Assembly: GCA_964409245.1 (NCBI GenBank)
Contig: CAYPCQ010000011.1
Span: 34,422-98,421 of the forward strand
DNA from: CAIMWS01 sp964409245
GTDB lineage: Bacteria > Verrucomicrobiota > Verrucomicrobiia > Limisphaerales > UBA1319
Reading direction: 5' to 3'
DNA: 64,000 nucleotides
Shown piece by piece: positions 55,946 to 63,945 of the stretch (position 1 is the stretch's first letter; the number at the start of each line of letters is the position of its first letter). The translations under genes were made by a program, and so were the position numbers. The notes below the pieces were generated by a model, which made no database searches, was not told the DNA's origin, and saw only the letters and a list, made by a program, of their open reading frames with translations.

Positions 55946-56485
55946 ATGTCTAGAATTGGTAAATTACCCATTCCGGTTCCACCGGCGGTCAAGGTGGAAA
56001 TCAAGGATCAACAAGTTTGCGTGCAGGGGCCCAAGGGGCGTCTGGATTTCTCTTTGCCTGCGCGCACTTCCGTGAAATTTGAGGAAGGCAAATTAACCGT
56101 GAACCGCCAAGGCGAAGATGCCAAGGCCAAGGCTTTGCATGGTTTAAGCCGTTCGATCCTTTTCAATCTGGTGCAGGGCGTCAACGAAGGCTACGTCAAG
56201 AAGCTTGAAATTCAAGGGGTGGGTTTCAAGGCCGCTGTTCAAGGCAAACAGATCACCATGAATTTGGGCTATTCTCATCAGATCGTCTATCCCATACCGG
56301 ATCAGATCAAGGTGACCGTTGAGAAAGATACCATGATTACGGTGGAAGGTCCCAACAAACAATTGGTTGGCCAGGTTGCCTCAGAATTGCGCAGTTACTA
56401 CCCGCCGGAGCCTTACAAGGGCAAGGGCGTACGTTACTCGGATGAAAAAGTCGAGCGGAAAGCCGGCAAGACTGCCCAACAATAG
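55946..56485 (+). CDS. rplF: 50S ribosomal protein L6
   Basis: 179 residues from the ATG at 55946, preceded by GAGG; a TTG at 55931 inside the rpsH end is rejected since MSRIGKLPIPVPPAVKVEI is the natural start. Two similar domains; C-terminal PEPYKGKGVRYSDEKV is conserved. Confidence 0.97.
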   Translation: MSRIGKLPIPVPPAVKVEIKDQQVCVQGPKGRLDFSLPARTSVKFEEGKLTVNRQGEDAKAKALHGLSRSILFNLVQGVNEGYVKKLEIQGVGFKAAVQGKQITMNLGYSHQIVYPIPDQIKVTVEKDTMITVEGPNKQLVGQVASELRSYYPPEPYKGKGVRYSDEKVERKAGKTAQQ

Positions 56486-56513
56486 CGGAATTTGGAAGAA
56501 TTGATTATTTCCC

Positions 56514-56879
56514 ATGAAAGTAGAAAAAAAACAGAAGCTGAGCCAGTTGCGCCGCTGGCGTATTCGCCGCAAGGTGGTTGGAACTCCGCAATGCCCCCGC
56601 ATGAGTGTGCGCTTCACTGGCGAAAATATCTATGTTCAATTCATAGACGATAGCGTTGGCATAACCATCGCAGCAACCTCCACCATGGCCAAGGATGTGC
56701 CGGATCGCGCCCAGTTGTCCGCCAATGTGAAGAGCGCAAAGATCCTCGGCGCCAGGGCCGCAGAAGTGGCCAAGGCCAAAGGCATTGCCAAGGTTGTTTT
56801 TGATCGGAGTGGAGCGCGTTATCACGGCAAAGTGAAAGCTTTGGCCGATGCCGCGCGTGAAAGTGGTCTCAAATTTTAA
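56514..56879 (+). CDS. rplR: 50S ribosomal protein L18
   Basis: 121 residues. 5S rRNA-binding. RRWRIRRKVVGTPQCPRM, AKAKGIAKVVFDRSGARYHG and ALADAARESGLKF are conserved. No Shine-Dalgarno. Confidence 0.97.
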   Translation: MKVEKKQKLSQLRRWRIRRKVVGTPQCPRMSVRFTGENIYVQFIDDSVGITIAATSTMAKDVPDRAQLSANVKSAKILGARAAEVAKAKGIAKVVFDRSGARYHGKVKALADAARESGLKF

Positions 56880-56899
56880 CTGGAAACAGGAGCTTCAAA

Positions 56900-57526
56900 G
56901 TGTCGGAAGAAAATAAAACAAATTTTGGCCGCGGTCCTCGCGGTGCACGTCGTGGCCCCGGTGGTCCCCGGGGAGATGGTCATGATTCTGGAGATGGTAA
57001 AAAGGAGGCCCCGGACAAAGTGGTTTTTATCAATCGATCGGCAAAGGTTGTTAAAGGTGGTCGCCGGTTCAGCTTCAGCGCGTTGGTTGTGGCCGGAGAT
57101 CGCAATGGCAAAGTCGGGCTGGGACTCGGCAAGGCTGGTGAAGTTGCTGACGCCATCCGCAAGGGTGGCGAAGCGGCCAAGCAGCATATGGTCACCGTTT
57201 CCTTGAAAGACGCCACGATTCCTCACGAGGTGCGATGTGCCTTTGGCGGAGCTGATGTATTACTGAAACCAGCTTCACCCGGCACAGGCATCATCGCCGG
57301 AAAGACGGTTCGTGCCGTTCTTGAATCGGTGGGAATCCGGGATGTGTTGAGCAAATCCCTCGGCTCCAATAACGCGGCCAACGTGGCCAAGGCGACACTT
57401 TCAGCGCTGCTCCGATTGCGCCGCCGGGAAGATATCTACCGCGGAAGGGGTCTGGCGGTGCCAGGCGTTCGTGAAACCGCTCCTGTTGCTGCCACTCCGG
57501 CAGTTGCACCCACCAGTGTTAATTGA
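56900..57526 (+). CDS. rpsE: 30S ribosomal protein S5, with terminal extensions
   Basis: 208 residues from a GTG with AGGAG upstream. The core has the dsRNA-binding-type domain (VVAGDRNGKVGLGLGKAGEV) and the GTGIIAGKTVRAVLES region of the fidelity-relevant fold. E. coli S5 is 167 residues; here a Gly/Arg-rich N-terminal stretch (about 30 residues) and a Pro/Ala/Val tail are added. rpmD (L30), which normally follows, is missing: only 17 bases separate it from rplO. Confidence 0.96.
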   Translation: MSEENKTNFGRGPRGARRGPGGPRGDGHDSGDGKKEAPDKVVFINRSAKVVKGGRRFSFSALVVAGDRNGKVGLGLGKAGEVADAIRKGGEAAKQHMVTVSLKDATIPHEVRCAFGGADVLLKPASPGTGIIAGKTVRAVLESVGIRDVLSKSLGSNNAANVAKATLSALLRLRRREDIYRGRGLAVPGVRETAPVAATPAVAPTSVN

Positions 57527-57543
57527 ACTAATTTCATCGAAAT

Positions 57544-58023
57544 ATGCGTTTACATGATTTAAAGCCAAAGCACGGCTCCACACATCGCCGGAAGCGGTTG
57601 GGCTGCGGCGAGTCTTCCGGTCACGGAAAAACCAGCGGTCGTGGTGGAAAAGGTCAGAGTGCCCGTTCCGGTAGTTCAAACCGCATTGGCTTTGAAGGTG
57701 GCCAGATGCCGCTGATCCGGCGCATTCCCAAGCGCGGATTCAACAACCCGTTCAAAACCATACATATTCCCATCAATTTAGGGAAGTTGAACGTTTTCGA
57801 TGATGGCGCCAAAGTGGATGAGTCAGCCCTGCGTGCCATAGGTCTGGCCAATGGGCGGGCGGATGGCATTAAAATCCTGGCTCACGGCGAGATCACCAAG
57901 AAACTCAACGTGGTTGCCGATGCATTTAGCGCCACCGCCAAAGCTAAAATTGAAAAGGCAGGTGGAACCTGCCAATTGGTGGCTGCCACAAAGCCCGTGA
58001 AATCAGGAAAGAAATCTTCCTAA
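57544..58023 (+). CDS. rplO: 50S ribosomal protein L15
   Basis: 159 residues. MRLHDLKPKHGSTHRRKR start, the Gly-rich GHGKTSGRGGKGQSARSG segment and FEGGQMPLIRRIPKRGF are typical. Assembly protein of the 50S core. Confidence 0.97.
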   Translation: MRLHDLKPKHGSTHRRKRLGCGESSGHGKTSGRGGKGQSARSGSSNRIGFEGGQMPLIRRIPKRGFNNPFKTIHIPINLGKLNVFDDGAKVDESALRAIGLANGRADGIKILAHGEITKKLNVVADAFSATAKAKIEKAGGTCQLVAATKPVKSGKKSS

Positions 58024-58057
58024 CGACCTCTTATCCCAACGGAAAGCCTGAAGAACT

Positions 58058-59437
58058 ATGCTAGCTGGCATTGCCAACACTCTTACGAACTGCTTCAAAA
58101 TTCCGGAGCTTAAATCCAGGATTTTGTTTACCCTGCTGTTGCTGACCATATGCCGCTTGGTGGCTATTCTGCCCATTCCTGGGTTGGATGGTGGGGTTCT
58201 CAAGGAATTCTTTGAATCCAAAGCCGCCAATTCAGGATCGTCCCTGATGGGGATGTACAGCATGTTCACAGGCGGGGCCATGGAGCGTTGCGCAATAGGT
58301 GCCTTGGGCATCATGCCCTATATCAGCGCCACCATCATTATTCAATTGCTGACGGCTGTAGTGCCCACCTTAAGTAAGTTGGTCCGCGAAGAGGGGGGAC
58401 GCACTAAAATCATACAATATGGCCGCTATTTAACCGTAATGCTCTGCCTTGGGCAGGGATTTTTCATGGCCTTGGGCTGGGAGAACCCAGAGAAACTCTT
58501 TGGTTCCAGCCTTTCCGGTAAATTGGTTTATATGGAGCCAATCTGGTGGTACCGAATTCAGACCACTTTGATTTTAACTACCGGGACCATGTTGTTAATG
58601 TGGTTGGGGGAACAGGTGACGGATCGCGGGATAGGCAACGGCGTTTCATTGGTCATCACCATTGGTATTCTGGCAAGGTTGCCTGGAGCAGGCCAAGGGT
58701 TGGTCGATATGTTTTTCCCACCGGATATGGAGTCGAAATATAATTTGTTCCATGCCATTGCTCTTGTTCTGCTCCTAATAGGGGTCGTGGCCGGGGTTAT
58801 CGCGGTTACCCAAGCACAACGGAAGATACCAGTCCAATACGCTCAACGGACGGTAGGGAGGAAAACCTACGCAGGAACCAGTTCATTCATGCCTTTGCGC
58901 GTTAACTACTCAGGTGTCATGCCTATTATTTTCGCTCAGGCCATTTTAATGTTCCCCGACAAAATCCTTTCCGCCTTGCACACCACCTTCGATATGCCTT
59001 TGTTCGGCACTATGGCCGCCAAATTCCGTGAAGGTGAGCCTGTGTATCTGATCATTTACGGTGCCATGATCCTTTTCTTCTCGTATTTTTGGGTTGCCAC
59101 TCAATTTAACGAGATCCAGATTGCCGATGATCTCAAGAAATATGGCGGTTATATCCCTGGTGTCCGGCCTGGAGCTGCCACCAGTTCCTTCTTGCATCAC
59201 GCAATGAGCCGCATCACTTTTGCTGGCGGCTTGTTTTTAACCATCATCGCCGTGATTCCGATCCTCATGGGGCGCTTCATGGGTGTGCCTTTTCAAGTTT
59301 ATACTTACTTCGGTGGCACGAGTATGTTGATTTTAGTCGGCGTTTTGCTTGATACGATGCGACAAGTCGAAACGCACTTGTTGATGCGGCATTACGATGG
59401 TTTCTTGAAAAAGGGCAAATTGCGCGGTCGTTTTTAG
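58058..59437 (+). CDS. secY: Preprotein translocase subunit SecY
   Basis: 459 residues, about ten membrane helices. The channel for secretory proteins with SecE and SecA. GGAMERCAIGALGIMPYISA, the RTKIIQYGRYLT loop, QRKIPVQYAQRTVGRK and GVRPGAATSSFL cytoplasmic loops identify it. It will serve the many signal-peptide proteins seen in the first half of the window. 34 bases after rplO; adk does not follow, map does, after a 114-base gap. Confidence 0.97.
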   Translation: MLAGIANTLTNCFKIPELKSRILFTLLLLTICRLVAILPIPGLDGGVLKEFFESKAANSGSSLMGMYSMFTGGAMERCAIGALGIMPYISATIIIQLLTAVVPTLSKLVREEGGRTKIIQYGRYLTVMLCLGQGFFMALGWENPEKLFGSSLSGKLVYMEPIWWYRIQTTLILTTGTMLLMWLGEQVTDRGIGNGVSLVITIGILARLPGAGQGLVDMFFPPDMESKYNLFHAIALVLLLIGVVAGVIAVTQAQRKIPVQYAQRTVGRKTYAGTSSFMPLRVNYSGVMPIIFAQAILMFPDKILSALHTTFDMPLFGTMAAKFREGEPVYLIIYGAMILFFSYFWVATQFNEIQIADDLKKYGGYIPGVRPGAATSSFLHHAMSRITFAGGLFLTIIAVIPILMGRFMGVPFQVYTYFGGTSMLILVGVLLDTMRQVETHLLMRHYDGFLKKGKLRGRF

Positions 59438-59551
59438 CCCTTAAGGATGTTGTTCGAGATGTTCGTCTTTTATTTCAACGCCTGGTTCGGCATAAAAGTA
59501 AAACTGGCCTTCCGGCGTGGACAAGATTGATATTAAGCTGACATCCCCTGC

Positions 59552-60328
59552 ATGATAATCATCAAAAGTGGTCGTGATATTGAAGCCATGCGCCAAGCCG
59601 GGGCGGTTGCCGCTGCTGTCTTGGCTGAGGTTGCAGGATTTGTTGCCCCAGGGCAGACCACAAAGTCGATTGATGAATTTGCTGCCTCCAGGATTAAAAG
59701 TTATAACGCCAAGAGCGCTTTTTTGGGATACCGCAATTATCCCTGCCATATCTGCATCTCGGTGAATGAGGAAGTGGTGCACGGGTTGGCTGGGAAACGA
59801 CAGTTGCTCTACGGAGACATTGTCAGCTTGGACGTGGGCGTGCTCTATCAGGGTTTTATTGGCGACACAGCAACCACGGTTGTTGCCGGTGGGTGCGACA
59901 TAAAGGTGCAAAAATTGCTGGATGTCACGGAACAGGCGCTGTATAAGGGTGTTTCCCAAGCTATCTCTGGGAACCGGGTGGTGGATATATCGCAGGCGAT
60001 TCAAAGCCATGTGGAAGGTAACGGTTTCAGTGTGGTCCGGGAATTCGTTGGGCATGGAGTTGGGCGATCCGTTCACGAAGACCCGCAGGTTCCCAACTAT
60101 GTGGATGGTAAGAATTCACCGCGATTGAGGCCTGGAATGACGTTGGCGATTGAGCCGATGGTTAATACCGGGTCGCCAGCAGTCAAAGTGTTGAATGACG
60201 GTTGGACGGTGATCACGCAGGATGGACTGCCTTCGGCCCATTTTGAGCATACGGTTCTGATCACGGAATCAGAACCAGAGATACTCACGTGTCGCGAGAA
60301 GATATTATCCTCGTCGAAGGCCAAGTAA
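59552..60328 (+). CDS. map: Methionine aminopeptidase type I
   Basis: 258 residues. Removes initiator Met. Metal ligands visible: Asp in SLDVGVLYQG, Asp in IGDTATTVV, His in GHGVGRSVHEDP, Glu in AIEPMV and Glu in HFEHTVLI; the substrate-site His is in NEEVVHG. The last 40 bases overlap the infA start in another frame. Confidence 0.96.
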   Translation: MIIIKSGRDIEAMRQAGAVAAAVLAEVAGFVAPGQTTKSIDEFAASRIKSYNAKSAFLGYRNYPCHICISVNEEVVHGLAGKRQLLYGDIVSLDVGVLYQGFIGDTATTVVAGGCDIKVQKLLDVTEQALYKGVSQAISGNRVVDISQAIQSHVEGNGFSVVREFVGHGVGRSVHEDPQVPNYVDGKNSPRLRPGMTLAIEPMVNTGSPAVKVLNDGWTVITQDGLPSAHFEHTVLITESEPEILTCREKILSSSKAK

Positions 60329-60549
60329 TCGAGGGCCTGCCGAATCGGATGGTTCGGATTGAGTTAAGTAATGGATATCGGTTTCTCGCCCGGTTGGGAA
60401 ACCGCTTGATGAATGAGCGGATCACCCTTCAGACGGGGGACAAAGTAAGGGTTGAAATGTCGCCCTTCGATTTGTCGAAGGGAAGCGTAGTCGAACATTT
60501 AAATGGTTTAAGATATGAAAGTAAGGGCATCAGTGAAAAGGCTCTGTGA
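60289..60549 (+). CDS. infA: Translation initiation factor IF-1
   Basis: 86 residues from a GTG at 60289, 40 bases inside map. The start is supported because the conserved IF-1 N-terminus REDIILVEGQVIEGLPNRM begins there. The OB fold continues through NGYRFLARLGNRLMN and the end LQTGDKVRVEMSPFDLSKG. Bacterial IF-1 is normally about 72 residues; the last 14 (HLNGLRYESKGISE region) are extra and are read from bases that also encode the start of rpmJ. IF-1 sits in the A site during initiation. Confidence 0.93.
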   Translation: MSREDIILVEGQVIEGLPNRMVRIELSNGYRFLARLGNRLMNERITLQTGDKVRVEMSPFDLSKGSVVEHLNGLRYESKGISEKAL

Positions 60550-60628
60550 GCACTGCAAAATTGTAAAGCGCAAGGGAGTGATTCGAGTGATTTGCTCCAA
60601 TGCGCGCCATAAGCAACGTCAGGGATAA
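60515..60628 (+). CDS. rpmJ: 50S ribosomal protein L36
   Basis: 37 residues: MKVRASVKRLCEHCKIVKR start, then VICSNARHKQRQG end. The zinc ligands of the C+ form are all present (CEHC, C, H). It overlaps the end of infA by 35 bases in a different frame and ends nine bases before rpsM. The zinc form here contrasts with the zinc-free S14. Confidence 0.96.
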   Translation: MKVRASVKRLCEHCKIVKRKGVIRVICSNARHKQRQG

Positions 60629-60637
60629 TTTTAAATT

Positions 60638-61033
60638 ATGCCACGCATATTAGGTGTTGATATACCTGGAGAAAAGCGGATTGATATAGCCTTGCGCTAT
60701 ATTTATGGAATCGGCCCCACCAACGCGATGGAAGTCATCGCCAAGACCGGGATCGCTCCCAACATAAGGGCCAAAGATTTGACTGAGCAGCAATTGTCTC
60801 AGCTCGTGCATGCCATTCAAGATGGCAAATACGTCACTGAGGGTGATCTGCGGCGGGAAATTGGCATGAACCTGAAACGGTTGCAGGCCATCAAGTGTTA
60901 TCGCGGAGTTCGTCATTTGCGCGGTTTGCCAGTGCGCGGCCAGCGCACATCCACCAATGCCCGCACACGCAAAGGTCCGCGCAAAACCGTCGGCGTGCAG
61001 CGGAATCCGGATGCGAAGAAGGGCATTCATTAA
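60638..61033 (+). CDS. rpsM: 30S ribosomal protein S13
   Basis: 131 residues. MPRILGVDIPGEKRIDIAL start, YIYGIGPTNAMEVI and YRGVRHLRGLPVRGQRT are conserved. Binds the 30S head and contacts the 50S and P-site tRNA. First gene of the alpha group; no Shine-Dalgarno. Confidence 0.98.
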   Translation: MPRILGVDIPGEKRIDIALRYIYGIGPTNAMEVIAKTGIAPNIRAKDLTEQQLSQLVHAIQDGKYVTEGDLRREIGMNLKRLQAIKCYRGVRHLRGLPVRGQRTSTNARTRKGPRKTVGVQRNPDAKKGIH

Positions 61034-61042
61034 AATTTGAGT

Positions 61043-61666
61043 ATGGCTGAAGAGAATAAAGAACAAAAACCGAAGAAGGCTGCTGCACCCGCCAAAGCGG
61101 AGGCGAAAGCCGAGACCAAACCTGAAGCGGCATCCCCGGACGCCGCAGGCAAACCTGCTGCCAAGCCCCCTAAAAAGGCTGGAGGTGAGGGTAAAGAAGC
61201 CAAGGATGGTGCGGTTGCTCCCGCCGCCCCTGTCGTCCCCGCTGCCCCGCTCACGGCGGCTGAACTGCTTGCCACCGATACCGGCCCAAAGAAAATCATC
61301 AAGGCCAAAGGTTCCAAGAACATCACCACTGGCGTGGTGAACGTGCTGGCCACCTTTAATAACACCATCGTCAGCATTACCGACATGCAAGGCCATGTCA
61401 TTTCCTGGTCCAGTTCAGGACGGGTTGGCTTTAAAGGCTCCCGCAAATGCACCGCTTTTGCCGCCCAGCAGGTTGCTCAGGATGCAGCGCGGCAAGCCAT
61501 GGCTCATGGAATGCGGGATGTGGAAGTTCGCGTCAATGGGCCTGGTTCGGGACGGGAAGCGGCCATCCGCGCCTTGCAGGTAATCGGCTTGGAAATCACC
61601 TCCATCAAGGACGCCACGCCCGTGCCACACAACGGTTGCCGCCCCCGGAAAAAACGCCGCGTCTAA
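61043..61666 (+). CDS. rpsK: 30S ribosomal protein S11 with long N-terminal extension
   Basis: 207 residues from ATG 61043. The S11 core begins only near residue 80 (KKIIKAKGSKNITTGVVNV) and is standard to the end (IKDATPVPHNGCRPRKKRRV). The first 80 residues are Lys/Ala/Pro/Glu-rich low complexity (repeats of KAEAK, KPAAKPPKK types), whereas S11 is usually about 129 residues. The extension is in frame with no internal stop and no better start, so it is probably translated. Confidence 0.95.
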   Translation: MAEENKEQKPKKAAAPAKAEAKAETKPEAASPDAAGKPAAKPPKKAGGEGKEAKDGAVAPAAPVVPAAPLTAAELLATDTGPKKIIKAKGSKNITTGVVNVLATFNNTIVSITDMQGHVISWSSSGRVGFKGSRKCTAFAAQQVAQDAARQAMAHGMRDVEVRVNGPGSGREAAIRALQVIGLEITSIKDATPVPHNGCRPRKKRRV

Positions 61667-61688
61667 TTTTTTGAAATAATACTGAATT

Positions 61689-62297
61689 ATGGCTCGTTAT
61701 ACTGGTCCACGTGTTCGCATCAGCCGCCGCTTTGGCATACCGATTTTCGGCCCATCCAAATACTTGGAGCGCCGCAATTATGGCCCCGGTGTCCATGGCC
61801 CCAAGTCACGGCGCAAAGTCAGTGACTATGCCTTGGGTCTCGGTGAAAAACAAAAGTTCCGTTATTATTACGGGCTTTTGGAGCGGCAGTTTGAGAACAT
61901 TTACTACAAGGCCGCCAAACGCCGTGGCGTTACTGGCGAGACCATGCTCCAAATTCTTGAGACCCGTTTGGACAATGTCGTTTATAGCCTTGGTTTCGGC
62001 AATACTCGTCCTGCGGCACGGCAAATGGTCGGACACGGCCATGTCAAGGTTAATGGTCGCAAAGTGAGCATACCTTCCTACGAAGTGCGCGTAAACGACG
62101 TCATTGAAGTTCGTGATCGCAGTGTTTCCCGGCAAATGGCTACTCGCAGCCTGGAAATAAGCACCAGCCGGGTAGTGCCGGCCTGGCTCGCCCTGAATAA
62201 GGAAGGTTTCAAAGGGACCATGGTCCGCATGCCGGTGCGCGACGACATTCAACCGATCGCCAATGAGCAGGCCGTAGTTGAGTTTTATTCCCGCTAA
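61689..62297 (+). CDS. rpsD: 30S ribosomal protein S4
   Basis: 202 residues, zinc-free form. MARYTGPRVRISRRFGIPI start; S4-type RNA-binding domain LETRLDNVVYSLGFG, ARQMVGHGHVKVNG. Assembly initiator, mRNA entry helicase and fidelity. 22 bases after rpsK. Confidence 0.98.
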   Translation: MARYTGPRVRISRRFGIPIFGPSKYLERRNYGPGVHGPKSRRKVSDYALGLGEKQKFRYYYGLLERQFENIYYKAAKRRGVTGETMLQILETRLDNVVYSLGFGNTRPAARQMVGHGHVKVNGRKVSIPSYEVRVNDVIEVRDRSVSRQMATRSLEISTSRVVPAWLALNKEGFKGTMVRMPVRDDIQPIANEQAVVEFYSR

Positions 62298-62377
62298 CCA
62301 ACCAACTCTCCATAAAGGCAAGTATATGGGCGTGTTTTGCCGCCGGGAAAAGGCTGGCACGTCAGATTAAAATTGCC

Positions 62378-62385
62378 AGGAAGGA
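62378..62385 (+). promoter_or_regulatory. Ribosome binding site that fixes the rpoA start
   Basis: AGGAAGGA, five bases before the ATG at 62391. It decides against the longer open frame that begins at 62337. Confidence 0.75.
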
Positions 62386-62390
62386 AAATT

Positions 62391-63410
62391 ATGCCAGTAA
62401 GATTAGGTCGTTTTGAAATGCCCAAACGCTTGGTGAAGGAAGAGTCGTGCTCGACTCCCACGTACGCCAAGTTTATCGCAGAACCTTTTGAGACAGGTTA
62501 CGGGCACACCATTGGTAATTCACTGCGCCGGGTGTTGCTGTCCTCTTTGGAAGGGGCTGCCATTTCCTCAGTCAAAATTGATGGCGCCATGCACGAATTC
62601 ACCGCCGTTGAGGGGGTGGTGGAAGATGTCACTGAATTGGTCCTGAACCTCAAGAAGGTGTTGTTCAAGGCTCATTCACGGGAACCGCAAATGCTGTTGA
62701 TCTCCGTGAATAAAGAGGGACCGGTGCTGGCCGAGGATATCAAGATCAACCAGAATATCGAACTGGTGAACCCAAAGCAGTTGATCTGCACCTTGGATAA
62801 GAAACGCAAATTTGAAATGGAGCTTGAGGTCAAGGTTGGACGCGGTTTCTGCCCTGGTGAAGAAAACAAAAAATTGGAACAGCCGATTGGCATTATCCCA
62901 ATTGATTCGCTGTTTTCGCCCATTTCACGCGTCCGCTATGCCGTAGAGGCCGCCCGCGTGGGGCAGCGCACGGATTATGATCGCCTGATTTTGGAAATCT
63001 GGAGCGATGGCAGGGTCTCTCCTGATGACGCTTTGGTTCAAGCCTCTGCTATCCTGCAGCATCATTTGGATGTATTTGTCGGTTACGACAAGAATGCCAT
63101 TGAATTTGAAGAGGAAGTCCAAACCCAGGACGATGAGTTGCTGCGCCTCAGGAAGTTGTTGAATATGAGCGTCAACGAAATCGAGTTGAGCGTGCGTGCC
63201 GCCAACTGCTTGAATAATGCCAACATCACCACGGTGGGCCAATTGGCGATGAAGAGCGAAGGCGAAATGCTTAAATACCGTAATTTTGGCAAGAAATCTT
63301 TGAACGAAATCAAAGAAAAGCTGGCCACACTTGGGTTGTCCCTGGGCATGAAATTCGACCCAGGCTTGATCGAATTACCCAAGGAAGACCCTAATCCCCC
63401 TACCACTTAA
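62391..63410 (+). CDS. rpoA: DNA-directed RNA polymerase subunit alpha
   Basis: 339 residues from ATG 62391. N-terminal assembly domain with GYGHTIGNSLRRVLLSS and EDVTELVLNLKKV; linker about 240-255; C-terminal DNA/activator-binding domain with ELSVRAANCLNNANITTVG and FGKKSLNEIKEKLA. N-terminal and C-terminal domains are complete. 93 bases after rpsD. Confidence 0.98.
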   Translation: MPVRLGRFEMPKRLVKEESCSTPTYAKFIAEPFETGYGHTIGNSLRRVLLSSLEGAAISSVKIDGAMHEFTAVEGVVEDVTELVLNLKKVLFKAHSREPQMLLISVNKEGPVLAEDIKINQNIELVNPKQLICTLDKKRKFEMELEVKVGRGFCPGEENKKLEQPIGIIPIDSLFSPISRVRYAVEAARVGQRTDYDRLILEIWSDGRVSPDDALVQASAILQHHLDVFVGYDKNAIEFEEEVQTQDDELLRLRKLLNMSVNEIELSVRAANCLNNANITTVGQLAMKSEGEMLKYRNFGKKSLNEIKEKLATLGLSLGMKFDPGLIELPKEDPNPPTT

Positions 63411-63425
63411 TCAAACAGGAATTGT

Positions 63426-63890
63426 ATGCGTCATCGTAAAAGAACTGCCAAGCTCGGACGAACCAGCGAACACCGTAATTTGATGCTGGCCAATCTCGTT
63501 TGCAGCCTCATTTTTGAACGCCGGGTCACCACCACGCTGGCCAAGGCAAAAGTTGCCCGGTCAGTGGCCGAGAAAATGGTTACCCTTGGCAAGAGTGGCA
63601 CTCTGCATGACCGCCGATTGGCGGCCTCCCGCCTGCGGCAGCCAGAAGCCGTCCGGATTCTTTTCAATGAAATCGCCCCTACCCAAAAGGAGCGTCACGG
63701 CGGTTATACCCGCATTGTCAAATTAGGCCAGCGCCGAGGCGATGCTTCCCAGATGGCCATTCTGGAATGGACCGACGTTGCGGCTGCTCCGGAAACAACA
63801 GCCCCAGCCAAAACCGAAACGGCTCAAACTGCTGCTCTGCCTGCACCTGAAACGACAGTAACACTGGCTGAACCTCCCAAGTCGGCCTAA
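63426..63890 (+). CDS. rplQ: 50S ribosomal protein L17 with C-terminal tail
   Basis: 154 residues. Core MRHRKRTAKLGRTSEHRN to VKLGQRRGDASQMAILEW is standard (about 117 residues); the rest is an Ala/Thr/Pro/Glu tail with no recognisable fold. Last gene of the cluster, with AGGA before the ATG and a terminator 24 bases after the stop. Confidence 0.97.
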   Translation: MRHRKRTAKLGRTSEHRNLMLANLVCSLIFERRVTTTLAKAKVARSVAEKMVTLGKSGTLHDRRLAASRLRQPEAVRILFNEIAPTQKERHGGYTRIVKLGQRRGDASQMAILEWTDVAAAPETTAPAKTETAQTAALPAPETTVTLAEPPKSA

Positions 63891-63914
63891 GCGCTGGAAA
63901 TTAATTTCAAACGC

Positions 63915-63945
63915 AAAACCCGGTCCAAAAGACCGGGGTTTTTTA
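63915..63945 (+). terminator. Intrinsic terminator closing the ribosomal cluster
   Basis: CCCGGTC (63919-63925) pairs with GACCGGG (63931-63937), flanked by AAAA before and a run of six T after (63939-63944). Ends the long rps/rpl/rpo transcript. Confidence 0.9.

Noticed and set aside
62337..62390. 18-codon N-terminal extension of rpoA
   Set aside because: A strong ribosome site sits directly before ATG 62391, and the alpha N-terminus is conserved from there.
35217..63890. Search for CRISPR arrays, insertion sequences or integrase genes in the core cluster
   Set aside because: No direct repeat series, transposase motif or attachment-like duplication of the tRNA 3' ends was seen; the tRNAs are followed immediately by secE.
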